Source: Streptomyces barringtoniae | Lineage (GTDB): Bacteria; Actinomycetota; Actinomycetes; Streptomycetales; Streptomycetaceae | Reading direction: 5' to 3' | Assembly: GCF_020819595.1 (NCBI RefSeq) | Contig: NZ_JAJHNP010000015.1 | Span: 62,001-126,000, forward strand | DNA length: 64,000 nt | In this document: positions 11,562 through 19,519 of the stretch, one piece after another | Numbering within the stretch: position 1 is the stretch's first letter | Layout: every line of letters starts with the position of its first letter | Notes under the pieces: model-generated | Databases searched by the model: none | Told to the model about the DNA's origin: nothing | Seen by the model: the letters and a program-made list of their open reading frames with translations, nothing else | Made by a program: the position numbers and the translations under genes

Positions 11562-11862
11562 TCGCGAGCCGCGGAACACCGGCATCTCGTGGGTGCCGGT
11601 AGTGGCACCTCGTGACGCCGAGCAGCGCACCCGACGTACGGTCACCTCCACGCCGGGTGCCGCTGACCCATGCCCGGCCCCGGCCCGCCCACCCGCGGCC
11701 GGAAGCGACCCGCGGGGTATGGCACAATGGCTAGCTGTACTCGACAGCCGCACAGGACCCCTCTCTCCTCCGGCTGACGCGTCCATCGGGCACTCGGGTA
11801 CCGCAACCCCACGCGGCAGCTCGCCGTGCCCAACCACGTCAAATCCAGGAGAACCCACTCCC
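11562..11862 (+). promoter_or_regulatory. Leader and probable promoter region of the rpsP operon
   Basis: A 301-base gap. A possible -10 element CACAAT lies at 11723-11728 within TATGGCACAATGG, but a convincing -35 is lacking. The ribosome-binding site CCAGGAGAACC lies just before the rpsP GTG. The transcript would have a leader of roughly 130 bases. Several short G+C-rich inverted repeats are present, and no gene is seen. Confidence 0.4.
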
Positions 11863-12282
11863 GTGGCAGTCAAGATCAAGCTGAAGCGTCTGGGCAAGAT
11901 CCGTTCGCCTCACTACCGCATCGTCGTCGCCGACTCCCGTACCCGCCGTGACGGCCGGGCCATCGAGGAGATCGGCAAGTACCACCCGACCTACAACCCG
12001 TCGGTCATCGAGGTGGACGCCGATCGTGTGGCGTACTGGCTGGGTGTCGGCGCGCAGCCGACCGAGCCGGTTCTCGCCATCCTGAAGAAGACCGGCGACT
12101 GGCAGAAGTTCAAGGGCGAGCCGGCCCCCGCGCCGCTGCTCGTCGCCGCGCCGAAGCCGGCCCGTCCGTCGTTCGAGGCGCTCGGCGGTGACGACGAGGG
12201 CAAGGGTGAGGCGATCACCCAGAAGAAGAAGGCTGAGAAGAAGGACGAGGCGGCTGCCGAGTCCGAGTCGACCGAGGCCTGA
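11863..12282 (+). CDS. rpsP: Ribosomal protein S16
   Basis: A 139-residue S16 protein of the small ribosomal subunit, starting MAVKIKLKRLGKIRSPHYRI. The first 80 residues are the conserved domain. The actinobacterial C-terminal extension is long and charged, rich in Lys, Glu and Ala, with a KKKAEKKDEAAAE segment. The GTG start has AGGAG nine bases upstream. It is the first gene of a compact operon rpsP-khpA-rimM-trmD, so ribosome assembly factors are made together with S16. Confidence 0.98.
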   Translation: MAVKIKLKRLGKIRSPHYRIVVADSRTRRDGRAIEEIGKYHPTYNPSVIEVDADRVAYWLGVGAQPTEPVLAILKKTGDWQKFKGEPAPAPLLVAAPKPARPSFEALGGDDEGKGEAITQKKKAEKKDEAAAESESTEA

Positions 12283-12287
12283 GCAGC

Positions 12288-12527
12288 ATGCTCGAAGAGG
12301 CGCTTGAGCACCTCGTGAAGGGCATCGTCGACAACCCTGACGATGTGCAGGTGGCCTCGCGCAACCTGCGCCGCGGGCGCGTGCTCGAGGTCCGGGTCCA
12401 CCCCGACGACCTCGGCAAGGTGATCGGCCGCAACGGCCGTACCGCGCGCGCCCTGCGCACCGTCGTGGGCGCCATCGGCGGTCGCGGTGTCCGCGTCGAC
12501 CTCGTCGACGTGGACCACGTCCGCTGA
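12288..12527 (+). CDS. khpA: KH-domain RNA-binding protein KhpA
   Basis: A 79-residue single KH-domain protein. The GxxG loop is seen in GKVIGRNGRTA. It lies five bases after rpsP and before rimM, the standard position of KhpA (YlqC). In other Gram-positive bacteria KhpA pairs with KhpB (Jag) and binds many RNAs. The start ATG is close to the rpsP stop, which indicates co-translation. Confidence 0.93.
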   Translation: MLEEALEHLVKGIVDNPDDVQVASRNLRRGRVLEVRVHPDDLGKVIGRNGRTARALRTVVGAIGGRGVRVDLVDVDHVR

Positions 12528-12609
12528 CGCTTCATCGCAACCGGCTCGGGCCGGGGAGGGCCACTGGGCCGTCCCCGGCCCGCAGTCGTATGACAGGAGA
12601 TCAAGCACA

Positions 12610-13161
12610 GTGCAGCTGGTAGTCGCGCGGATCGGCCGCGCCCATGGCATCAAGGGCGAGGTCACCGTGGAGGTACGTACCGACGAGCCGGAGCTGCGGC
12701 TCGCCCCGGGCGCCGTCCTGGCCACCGACCCGGGCTCCGTCGGACCGCTGACCATCGCCACCGGCCGGGTCCACAGCGGCCGCCTCCTCCTGCGCTTCGA
12801 GGGCGTCACCGACCGCAACGGCGCCGAAGCCCTCCGGAACACCCTCCTGATCGCCGAGATCGACCCGGAGGAACTGCCCGAGGGCGAGGACGAGTACTAC
12901 GACCACCAGCTCATCGACCTCGACGTGGTCACCGAGGACGGCGTGGAGGTCGGCCGGATCACCGAGATCTCGCACCTGCCCTCCCAGGACCTGTTCATCG
13001 TGGAGCGCCCGGACGGGACCGAGGTGATGATCCCGTTCGTCGAGGAGATCGTCACCGAGATCGACCTGGAGGAGCAGAAGGCCGTCATCGCCCCTCCGCC
13101 CGGCCTGATCGACGACCGTGCCGAGATCGCCTCCTCCCGCGACACCGGGGAAGAGTCGTAA
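12610..13161 (+). CDS. rimM: Ribosome maturation factor RimM
   Basis: A 183-residue RimM, needed for maturation of the 30S head and binding to S19. The N-terminal half begins MQLVVARIGRAHGIKGEVTV, typical of the family. The C-terminal PRC barrel includes YYDHQLIDLDVVTEDG. The GTG start follows AGGAGATCAAGCACA. The stop overlaps the trmD start by one base. Confidence 0.96.
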   Translation: MQLVVARIGRAHGIKGEVTVEVRTDEPELRLAPGAVLATDPGSVGPLTIATGRVHSGRLLLRFEGVTDRNGAEALRNTLLIAEIDPEELPEGEDEYYDHQLIDLDVVTEDGVEVGRITEISHLPSQDLFIVERPDGTEVMIPFVEEIVTEIDLEEQKAVIAPPPGLIDDRAEIASSRDTGEES

Positions 13162-13994
13162 TGCGCCTCGACGTCGTCACGATCTTCCCCGAGTACCTGG
13201 ACCCGCTGAACGTCTCCCTCGTGGGCAAGGCACGCGCGCGTGGGCAGCTCGATGTCCATGTGCACGACCTGCGCGCGTGGACGTACGACCGCCACAACAC
13301 CGTCGACGACACCCCGTACGGCGGCGGCCCCGGCATGGTCATGAAGACCGAGCCCTGGGGTGACGCGCTGGACACGCTCCTCGCCGACGGCTACGAGACC
13401 GGATCCCGGGAGCCCGCGCTGATCGTGCCCACGCCCAGCGGCCGGCCCTTCACCCAGGAACTCGCCGTGGAGCTCTCCGAGCGCCCCTGGCTGATCTTCA
13501 CACCGGCCCGCTACGAGGGCATCGACCGGCGCGTCATCGACGAGTACGCCACGCGCGTGCCCGTCTACGAGGTCTCCATCGGCGACTACGTACTGGCCGG
13601 CGGCGAGGCGGCCGTCCTGGTCATCACGGAGGCCGTCGCCAGGCTGCTGCCCGGCGTCCTCGGCAACGCCGAGTCCCACCGGGACGACTCCTTCGCGCCC
13701 GGCGCGATGGCGAGCCTCCTGGAAGGCCCCGTCTACACCAAGCCGCCCCTCTGGCGCGGCCGGGACATCCCGGACGTGCTGCTCAGCGGCCACCACGGGA
13801 AGATCGCCCGCTGGCGCCGCGACGAGGCCCTCAGGCGTACGACCGCCAACCGGCCCGACCTGATCGAGCACTGCGCCCCCGAGGCCTTCGACAAGAAGGA
13901 CCGCGAGATGCTCTCCATCCTGGGCTGGGAGCCGGACCCGGAAGGCCACCCGTACGGCCGATTTTGGCGGCGGGCCGAGGGCATGGGAGAATAG
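13161..13994 (+). CDS. trmD: tRNA (guanine37-N1)-methyltransferase TrmD
   Basis: A 277-residue SPOUT methyltransferase that makes m1G37 in tRNAs reading CNN and related codons and so prevents frameshifts. The start reads MRLDVVTIFPEYL. The trefoil-knot SAM site is visible in YEGIDRRVIDEY followed by SIGDYVLAGGEAA. NAESHRDDSF near residue 170 belongs to the catalytic region. It overlaps rimM by one base and is followed by rplS after about 135 bases. Confidence 0.97.
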   Translation: MRLDVVTIFPEYLDPLNVSLVGKARARGQLDVHVHDLRAWTYDRHNTVDDTPYGGGPGMVMKTEPWGDALDTLLADGYETGSREPALIVPTPSGRPFTQELAVELSERPWLIFTPARYEGIDRRVIDEYATRVPVYEVSIGDYVLAGGEAAVLVITEAVARLLPGVLGNAESHRDDSFAPGAMASLLEGPVYTKPPLWRGRDIPDVLLSGHHGKIARWRRDEALRRTTANRPDLIEHCAPEAFDKKDREMLSILGWEPDPEGHPYGRFWRRAEGMGE

Positions 13995-14129
13995 GCCGCT
14001 GTTGTGCGCCCGTCCGGCGTGCGCCCCTGCCACAGGGGGACACGACGCCCGCCTCGACCCGCACACGGCTTCGTGCAAACACCTAGTTTCCGTTGATGAC
14101 CTGTGGCATCAGCGAAGAAAGCAGACGAA

Positions 14130-14480
14130 ATGTCTCACCTGCTCGACTCCGTCGACGCCGCGTCGCTGCGCAGCGACGTCCCCGCCTTCCGCCCGGGTGA
14201 CACCGTCAACGTCCACGTCCGCGTCATCGAGGGCAACCGCTCCCGTGTGCAGCAGTTCAAGGGCGTTGTGATCCGTCGCCAGGGCTCCGGTGTCCGCGAG
14301 ACCTTCACGGTCCGCAAGGTCTCGTTCTCCGTCGGCGTCGAGCGCACCTTCCCGGTGCACACCCCGATCGTCGAGAAGATCGAGCTCGTCACCCGCGGTG
14401 ACGTGCGTCGCGCCAAGCTGTACTACCTCCGTGACCTGCGCGGCAAGGCCGCGAAGATCAAGGAGAAGCGCGAGAGCTGA
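14130..14480 (+). CDS. rplS: Ribosomal protein L19
   Basis: A 116-residue L19, located at the subunit interface of the 50S. The domain runs through RPGDTVNVHVRVIEGNRSR and GVERTFPVHTPIVEKI. I chose ATG 14130 because the product then begins MSHLLDSVDAASLRSDVPAF and has the family length. A GTG at 14103 would add nine residues. GAAGAAAG upstream is the probable ribosome-binding site. Confidence 0.97.
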   Translation: MSHLLDSVDAASLRSDVPAFRPGDTVNVHVRVIEGNRSRVQQFKGVVIRRQGSGVRETFTVRKVSFSVGVERTFPVHTPIVEKIELVTRGDVRRAKLYYLRDLRGKAAKIKEKRES

Positions 14481-14525
14481 GCACTCTCCGGGGCCCATGG
14501 CCGGGCGGGATAGCATCTCGCCCCG

Positions 14526-15221
14526 ATGGACACCGAAGCACAGCCGACGGAACGCGACCGCTCCTCCCACCGGGATTCCCCGGGGCCGGAAGGACGGTCG
14601 CGTTTCGCGTTGGCTGCGCGCATCGCCGACTGGCTGCCGGGCGGCCTGATCACCCTCACACTCTTGCTCTGCCTGGCGTTTTTGCTCGTCCTCAACACTT
14701 TCGTGGTGCAACCGTTCCAGATTCCGAGCGGATCCATGGAACAGGGCTTGAGGATCGGGGACCGCGTTCTCGTAAATAAGTTGGCGTACCGTTTCGGTGC
14801 CCAGCCGCGCCGCGGCGACGTGATCGTGTTCGACGGTACGGGGTATTTCGGGGACGCCGACTACATCAAACGCGTTGTCGGTGTGGGGGGAGACCATGTG
14901 GTCTGCTGCGACAGACAGGGGAGGATCGAGGTGAACGGCCGCGCCGTCGACGAGTCGGCGTTCCTCTATCCCGGGGACAGCGCCTCCAGCGTGCCCTTCG
15001 ACGTCGCCGTACCCCCCGGCCGTCTGTTCGTCCTCGGCGACCACCGCAGCGACTCCAGCGACTCCCGCGACCATCTCGGCTCGCCGGGCGGCGGCATGAT
15101 CCCGGTCGGCGACGTCATCGGCCGCGCCGACTGGATCCTGTGGCCGTACGACCACTGGACGCACCTGACGCGGCCCTCCGCCTACGCGCGCGTGCCCGCC
15201 CCGGAGGGCGCGCATGGGTAA
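14526..15221 (+). CDS. sipW: Type I signal peptidase SipW
   Basis: A 231-residue type I signal peptidase, first of four in a row. One membrane segment (about 41-58) precedes the catalytic serine in IPSGSM (Ser70). The catalytic lysine is in YIKRVVGVGGD (Lys115), and GDHRSDSSDSR is box E. Like its known Streptomyces counterpart it shows no clear C-terminal membrane anchor. The next gene starts inside its last codons. It removes signal peptides from exported preproteins at the outer face of the membrane. Confidence 0.9.
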   Translation: MDTEAQPTERDRSSHRDSPGPEGRSRFALAARIADWLPGGLITLTLLLCLAFLLVLNTFVVQPFQIPSGSMEQGLRIGDRVLVNKLAYRFGAQPRRGDVIVFDGTGYFGDADYIKRVVGVGGDHVVCCDRQGRIEVNGRAVDESAFLYPGDSASSVPFDVAVPPGRLFVLGDHRSDSSDSRDHLGSPGGGMIPVGDVIGRADWILWPYDHWTHLTRPSAYARVPAPEGAHG

Positions 15222-16305
15222 CCGCGGCAAACCGCGCGGGGTGCCCAGCAGTCCCGCCGACAATCTGCTGCCCACCGGATCGCGCCGCACCTCCGCGCCC
15301 GGCGGCGGCCGTACGCGCGCGGAGCGGCGGAAACTGCAGCGCAAGGTCAAGCGCAAGCGCCGGCGTTCAGCCGTCCGGGAGATCCCCCTTCTGGTCGGTG
15401 TCGCGGTCCTCATAGCGCTCGTCCTGAAGACCTTCCTCGTCCAGGCGTTCGTGATCCCGTCCGGCTCCATGGAGCAGACGATCCGGATCGGCGACCGCGT
15501 CCTGGTCGACAAGCTCACCCCGTGGTTCGGCTCCAAGCCGCAGCGCGGGGACGTCGTCGTCTTCCACGACCCGGGCGGCTGGCTGGCCGACGAGCAGACG
15601 GCCAAGAAGCACGACCCGGTCGTCGTCAAGCAGCTCAAGGAAGGCCTCACCTTCATCGGGCTGCTGCCCTCCGACAACGAGAAGGACCTGATCAAGCGGG
15701 TCATCGGGGTCGGCGGCGACCACGTCAAGTGCTGCGACAAGCAGGGCCGGGTCACCGTCAACGGCGTACCGCTCACCGAAGGGGACTACATCTATCCGGG
15801 TGACGCCCCGTCCGCCCAGCCCTTCGACATCACCGTCCCCAAGGGCCGGCTGTGGGTCATGGGCGACCACCGGGGCAACTCCGCGGACTCCCGTTTCCAC
15901 CAGAACACCTCGTACGGCGGAACGGTGTCCGAGAAATCCGTGGTCGGCCGTGCCGTCGCCATCGGCTGGCCGATCGGCCACTGGACACGCCTCGAGGAAC
16001 CTAAAACCTTCGCAAGCGTCGCCGACTCCGCGTCGCGTACGACCGCCGGTCCCTCGCTGTCGCATAGGGTTGCCCCCGAGAATCCGAACGGAACGACCCA
16101 GCTCCCGACCCCTGCGGAACTCCCGCTCGTTATGGGAGTAGTGGGCCTGCGTCGAATGTGGGGCAGGCGGCGGCACAGAGTAAGGAGTTGGCGTGGGGGA
16201 TGTGGCGGTTGGCGCACGGTCGGGGCACGACGGCGAGGAGCACCGCGGGCACCCCGTGGAAGCGAACGCCCCCGTGCCGGACGGCGCCATGACCTCCGGG
16301 AATGA
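15214..16305 (+). CDS. sipX: Type I signal peptidase SipX
   Basis: A 363-residue type I signal peptidase. A basic N-terminal region (about 1-55) precedes a membrane segment at about 57-75. Catalytic Ser85 lies in IPSGSM and Lys161 in LIKRVIGVGGD, with box E in MGDHRGNSADSR. The catalytic domain ends near residue 270. The remaining 90 residues include a short hydrophobic stretch (ELPLVMGVVGL) followed by an Arg- and Gly-rich tail. The tail-coding region overlaps sipY by 113 bases, an unusually long overlap. The start overlaps sipW by eight bases. Confidence 0.88.
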   Translation: MGNRGKPRGVPSSPADNLLPTGSRRTSAPGGGRTRAERRKLQRKVKRKRRRSAVREIPLLVGVAVLIALVLKTFLVQAFVIPSGSMEQTIRIGDRVLVDKLTPWFGSKPQRGDVVVFHDPGGWLADEQTAKKHDPVVVKQLKEGLTFIGLLPSDNEKDLIKRVIGVGGDHVKCCDKQGRVTVNGVPLTEGDYIYPGDAPSAQPFDITVPKGRLWVMGDHRGNSADSRFHQNTSYGGTVSEKSVVGRAVAIGWPIGHWTRLEEPKTFASVADSASRTTAGPSLSHRVAPENPNGTTQLPTPAELPLVMGVVGLRRMWGRRRHRVRSWRGGCGGWRTVGARRRGAPRAPRGSERPRAGRRHDLRE

Positions 16306-17203
16306 CGCGGCGGGCGACCAGGGCACGCCGGACGACGGGCAGCCGCCCAGGACCGAGGGCGCAGGTGCGGGCGAGGCCGCGGACCGGCCGAGGAAGCCGC
16401 GCTCCTTCTGGAAGGAGCTGCCGATCCTCGTCGTCATCGCGCTGGTGCTGGCGCTGCTGATCAAGACGTTCCTCGTGCAGGCGTTCTCGATCCCGTCCGC
16501 CTCGATGCAGAACACCCTCCAGGTGGGTGACCGCGTCCTGGTCGACAAGCTCACCCCGTGGTTCGGCTCCAAGCCCGAGCGCGGCGAGGTCGTGGTCTTC
16601 CACGACCCGGACAACTGGCTGGCGGGCGAGCCGGCGGCGACCCCGAACGCCGTGCAGAAGGTCCTCAGCTGGATCGGCCTGATGCCGTCCGCCAACGAGA
16701 AGGACCTCATCAAGCGCGTGATCGGCGTCGGCGGCGACACGGTCCAGTGCAAGAACACCGGCCCGCTGCTGGTCAACGGCAAGCCCCTGAACGAGCCGTA
16801 CGTCTACCCCGGCAACACGCCGTGCACCGATGACGAGCTGGGCGGCCAGTTCAAGGTGACGGTCCCCCAGGGCTACATCTGGGTGATGGGCGACCACCGC
16901 CAGAACTCCCGCGACTCGCGCTACAACCAGTCCGACAAGCACCACGGCATGGTCCCGGTCAGCGACGTCGTGGGCCGCGCGATCGTCAAGGCCTGGCCGA
17001 TCAACCACTGGGGCACCCTGCCGGTCCCGGACACCTTCGACCAGCCCGGCATCAACCAGCAGTCCACGGAGTCCGCCGCCCTGACGGTGGCCCCGCAGGG
17101 CGTGGCCGTCGCCGCGGTACTGCCGGTGGTGGTGTGGCGGCGCCGGCGCGCGGACCGGCTGGAGTCCAAGGCCGAGCGGAAGACGGCCGCGGGCAGCCGC
17201 TGA
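16193..17203 (+). CDS. sipY: Type I signal peptidase SipY
   Basis: A 336-residue type I signal peptidase with a GTG start. The first 70 residues are acidic and disordered in character. A membrane segment at about 76-92 precedes Ser104 in IPSASM; Lys174 lies in LIKRVIGVGGD and box E in MGDHRQNSRDSR. A second membrane segment near the C terminus (VAVAAVLPVVVW) is followed by a basic tail. SipY is the main signal peptidase in the Streptomyces strains studied. It is the third of four adjacent paralogues. Confidence 0.9.
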   Translation: MGDVAVGARSGHDGEEHRGHPVEANAPVPDGAMTSGNDAAGDQGTPDDGQPPRTEGAGAGEAADRPRKPRSFWKELPILVVIALVLALLIKTFLVQAFSIPSASMQNTLQVGDRVLVDKLTPWFGSKPERGEVVVFHDPDNWLAGEPAATPNAVQKVLSWIGLMPSANEKDLIKRVIGVGGDTVQCKNTGPLLVNGKPLNEPYVYPGNTPCTDDELGGQFKVTVPQGYIWVMGDHRQNSRDSRYNQSDKHHGMVPVSDVVGRAIVKAWPINHWGTLPVPDTFDQPGINQQSTESAALTVAPQGVAVAAVLPVVVWRRRRADRLESKAERKTAAGSR

Positions 17204-17377
17204 CCGGAGCGGTCCCGGCGCGGCTCGGCGGGCTGTTCGGCCTGGTACGGGTCCGACCTGGCCAAGGCGATACGGAACCTGTTGGTCCGGCGTCTGCCGA
17301 GTCTTTGCCCTCGCTCCGGCGGCGGTCGGGAAACAGGGGCTGCCCCCGCCCGGTACCGCCGGGTAGGGTGCGGGTCC

Positions 17378-18163
17378 ATGGGTGGCGAGAGCACGACGCG
17401 TACGGCCCCGCACAGCGGCGGGACAGGCACGGCACAGCCCGGCGGCAGCCGGCTCGGACAGCGGCTTTCCTCAGTGGCCGTGGCACTGGGTCTGGTGCTG
17501 TTCCTGGGCGGATTCGCCTGGGCGGCGGTGACCTACCGGCCGTACACCGTGCCCACCAGCTCGATGACGCCCACGATCGACGCCGGCGACCGGGTGCTCG
17601 CGCAGAAGGTCGACGGCGGTCAGGTCAAGCGCGGTGACGTCGTCGTCTTCACGGACAAGAGCTGGGTCACCAACGCCAAGGTGGTCAAGCGCGTGGTAGC
17701 GGTCGGCGGCGACACCGTCTCCTGCTGCACGAACGGCAAGCTGACCGTCAACGGCAAGCAGATCGACGAGCCGTATCTGCCCGAGGGCAGCCTGGCCGAG
17801 ATCAAGAACTTCCCGACGGTGACCGTCCCCCAGGGCCGTCTGTTCCTCCTCGGTGACGAGCGACAGGGTTCCCTGGACTCCACGGCCCACCTCACCGACG
17901 CGGCCAAGGGCACGGTCTCCCGCGACGCCGTGAACGCCCGCGTGGACGCCGTCATCTGGCCCTGGAAGGGCTCGCTCAAGCGCCCCACCGGCTTCGAGGC
18001 CCTCGGCGCGCTCTCCCAGCCCGGTCCCCTGTCCACGATCGAGGCGCTGATCGTCGCCGGCGCCGTCCTGGTGCTGGCCGGTGGCGCCTACGGCCCGATC
18101 GCGGGGCGCATGGGCCGCAAGCGCGCCCGTAGCGCGCGCCCGGAGGCGGCCGGTGTCCGCTGA
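17378..18163 (+). CDS. sipZ: Type I signal peptidase SipZ
   Basis: A 261-residue type I signal peptidase. A membrane segment at about 34-50 is followed by Ser62 in PTSSM and Lys104 in VVKRVVAVGGD; box E reads LGDERQGSLDS, with Glu in place of the usual His. A C-terminal membrane segment covers about residues 222-242. I chose ATG 17378, which has AGGGTGCGGG upstream. The frame is open further up, but the extra residues do not look like a signal peptidase. The stop overlaps the Nudix gene start. Confidence 0.88.
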   Translation: MGGESTTRTAPHSGGTGTAQPGGSRLGQRLSSVAVALGLVLFLGGFAWAAVTYRPYTVPTSSMTPTIDAGDRVLAQKVDGGQVKRGDVVVFTDKSWVTNAKVVKRVVAVGGDTVSCCTNGKLTVNGKQIDEPYLPEGSLAEIKNFPTVTVPQGRLFLLGDERQGSLDSTAHLTDAAKGTVSRDAVNARVDAVIWPWKGSLKRPTGFEALGALSQPGPLSTIEALIVAGAVLVLAGGAYGPIAGRMGRKRARSARPEAAGVR

Positions 18164-18678
18164 GACCACGCGGACCGGCGAGGACTCGTACGAGGGCGGC
18201 CTGCGCAAGGTGGCCCGGGTGGTCCTCCTCGACCCGGAGGACCGCATCCTCCTCCTGCACGGCCATGAGCCGGACGATCCGGCCGACGACTGGTGGTTCA
18301 CCCCCGGCGGAGGCCTGGAGGGCCGCCGAGACGCGCGAGGATGCCGCGCTCAGGGAACTCGCCGAGGAGACCGGCATCACCGACGTCGAACTCGGCCCGG
18401 TGCTGTGGCGCCGCATGTGCTCCTTCCCGTTCGCGGGTCGCCGCTGGGACCAGGACGAGTGGTACTACCTGGCCCGTACGACGCAGACGGCCACCGCTGC
18501 GCAGAGGCTGACGGAGCTGGAGCGGCGCAGTGTCGCCGGAGCGCGCTGGTGGACGTGTCAGGAACTGACCCGGGCACATGAGACGGTGTATCCGACCAGA
18601 CTCGCCGAGCTGCTGCGCACGCTGCTCGACGAAGGTCCCCCGGCCAGTCCCGTGACCCTCGATACGGAAATCGTCTGA
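18153..18678 (+). pseudogene. Nudix hydrolase gene with a one-base frameshift
   Basis: Two frames together make one Nudix protein. From GTG 18153 the product reads to WWFTPGGGLEG, then leaves the family sequence. From about 18325 the next frame continues AETREDAALRELAEETGI and runs to 18678. Removing one C at 18323-18324 restores the Nudix box Gx5Ex7REUxEExGU with exact spacing. The insertion falls in a GGCCGCC run, so it may be a sequencing error or a real mutation. The intact product would hydrolyse a nucleoside diphosphate derivative of unknown identity. The start overlaps sipZ by eleven bases. Confidence 0.85.
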
Positions 18679-18734
18679 GGGCCCGTCGGACTGGCGCACA
18701 ATGGGGGGATCGCACGGCTGAAGGGGAACATGCC

Positions 18735-19043
18735 ATGAGCGCCGAGGACCTCGAGAAGTACGAGACCGAGATGGAGCTGAAGCTCTACCGGGAGTATCGA
18801 GATGTCGTCGGTCTGTTCAAATACGTGATCGAGACCGAGCGGCGTTTCTACCTCACCAACGACTACGAGATGCAGGTGCACTCGGTCCAGGGAGAGGTGT
18901 TTTTCGAGGTGTCGATGGCTGATGCCTGGGTCTGGGACATGTACCGGCCGGCGCGCTTCGTGAAGCAGGTACGGGTCCTCACATTCAAGGACGTGAATAT
19001 CGAGGAGCTGAACAAGAGCGACCTGGAGCTTCCGGGCGGGTGA
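18735..19043 (+). CDS. DUF2469 family protein
   Basis: A 102-residue acidic protein beginning MSAEDLEKYETEMELKLYRE. The family (DUF2469) is conserved in actinobacteria, nearly always between the signal peptidase or Nudix genes and yraN. The function is unknown. The sequence is soluble, with mixed helix and strand, and lacks Cys and catalytic-looking motifs. AAGGGGAAC lies before the ATG, and a CGCACAATGG stretch about 40 bases upstream may be a -10 region. Confidence 0.9.
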   Translation: MSAEDLEKYETEMELKLYREYRDVVGLFKYVIETERRFYLTNDYEMQVHSVQGEVFFEVSMADAWVWDMYRPARFVKQVRVLTFKDVNIEELNKSDLELPGG

Positions 19044-19156
19044 CGGCTGCTGTCGCTCGTGTGGGTGACAAGGTTTTCCACAACCGCTGAGTAATCCACC
19101 AAGATCAACACGTGTCGGCCGGATGCGTGACCGTTGGCGCCGGAGGTGGTGCCGAC

Positions 19157-19519
19157 ATGAACGCACGAGAGGCACTGGGCAAGTACGGCGAGGACCTGGC
19201 CGCCCGGCGGCTCGCCGAGGCCGGAATGACGATCCTGGAGCGCAACTGGCGCTCCGGCCGTTCCGGCGAGATCGACATCGTCGCGCGCGACGGTGACGCG
19301 CTCGTCGTCTGCGAGGTCAAGACCCGCAGGGGCGGCCGCTACGAACACCCCATGGCCGCGGTGACCCACGAGAAGGCGGCCAGGCTGCGCGCGCTGGCCG
19401 AGCACTGGATCCAGGCCCACGGAGGGGCACCGCCGGGCGGCGTCCGCATCGACCTGATCGGCGTCCTGCTGCCCCACCGCGGCGCCCCCTCCGTCGAGCA
19501 CGCGCGGGGGGTGGCCTGA
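19157..19519 (+). CDS. yraN: YraN/UPF0102 endonuclease-fold protein
   Basis: A 120-residue UPF0102 protein. The nuclease-fold motif is visible: GEIDIVARDGD followed by VVCEVKTRR, with Asp, Glu and Lys placed as in the PD-(D/E)xK/Holliday-resolvase fold. The biochemical role remains unsettled. ATG 19157 is preceded by GGAGGTGGT. It abuts the ComM-type gene, whose ATG follows its stop directly, and dprA follows. This linkage to DNA-uptake genes is conserved. Confidence 0.92.
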   Translation: MNAREALGKYGEDLAARRLAEAGMTILERNWRSGRSGEIDIVARDGDALVVCEVKTRRGGRYEHPMAAVTHEKAARLRALAEHWIQAHGGAPPGGVRIDLIGVLLPHRGAPSVEHARGVA

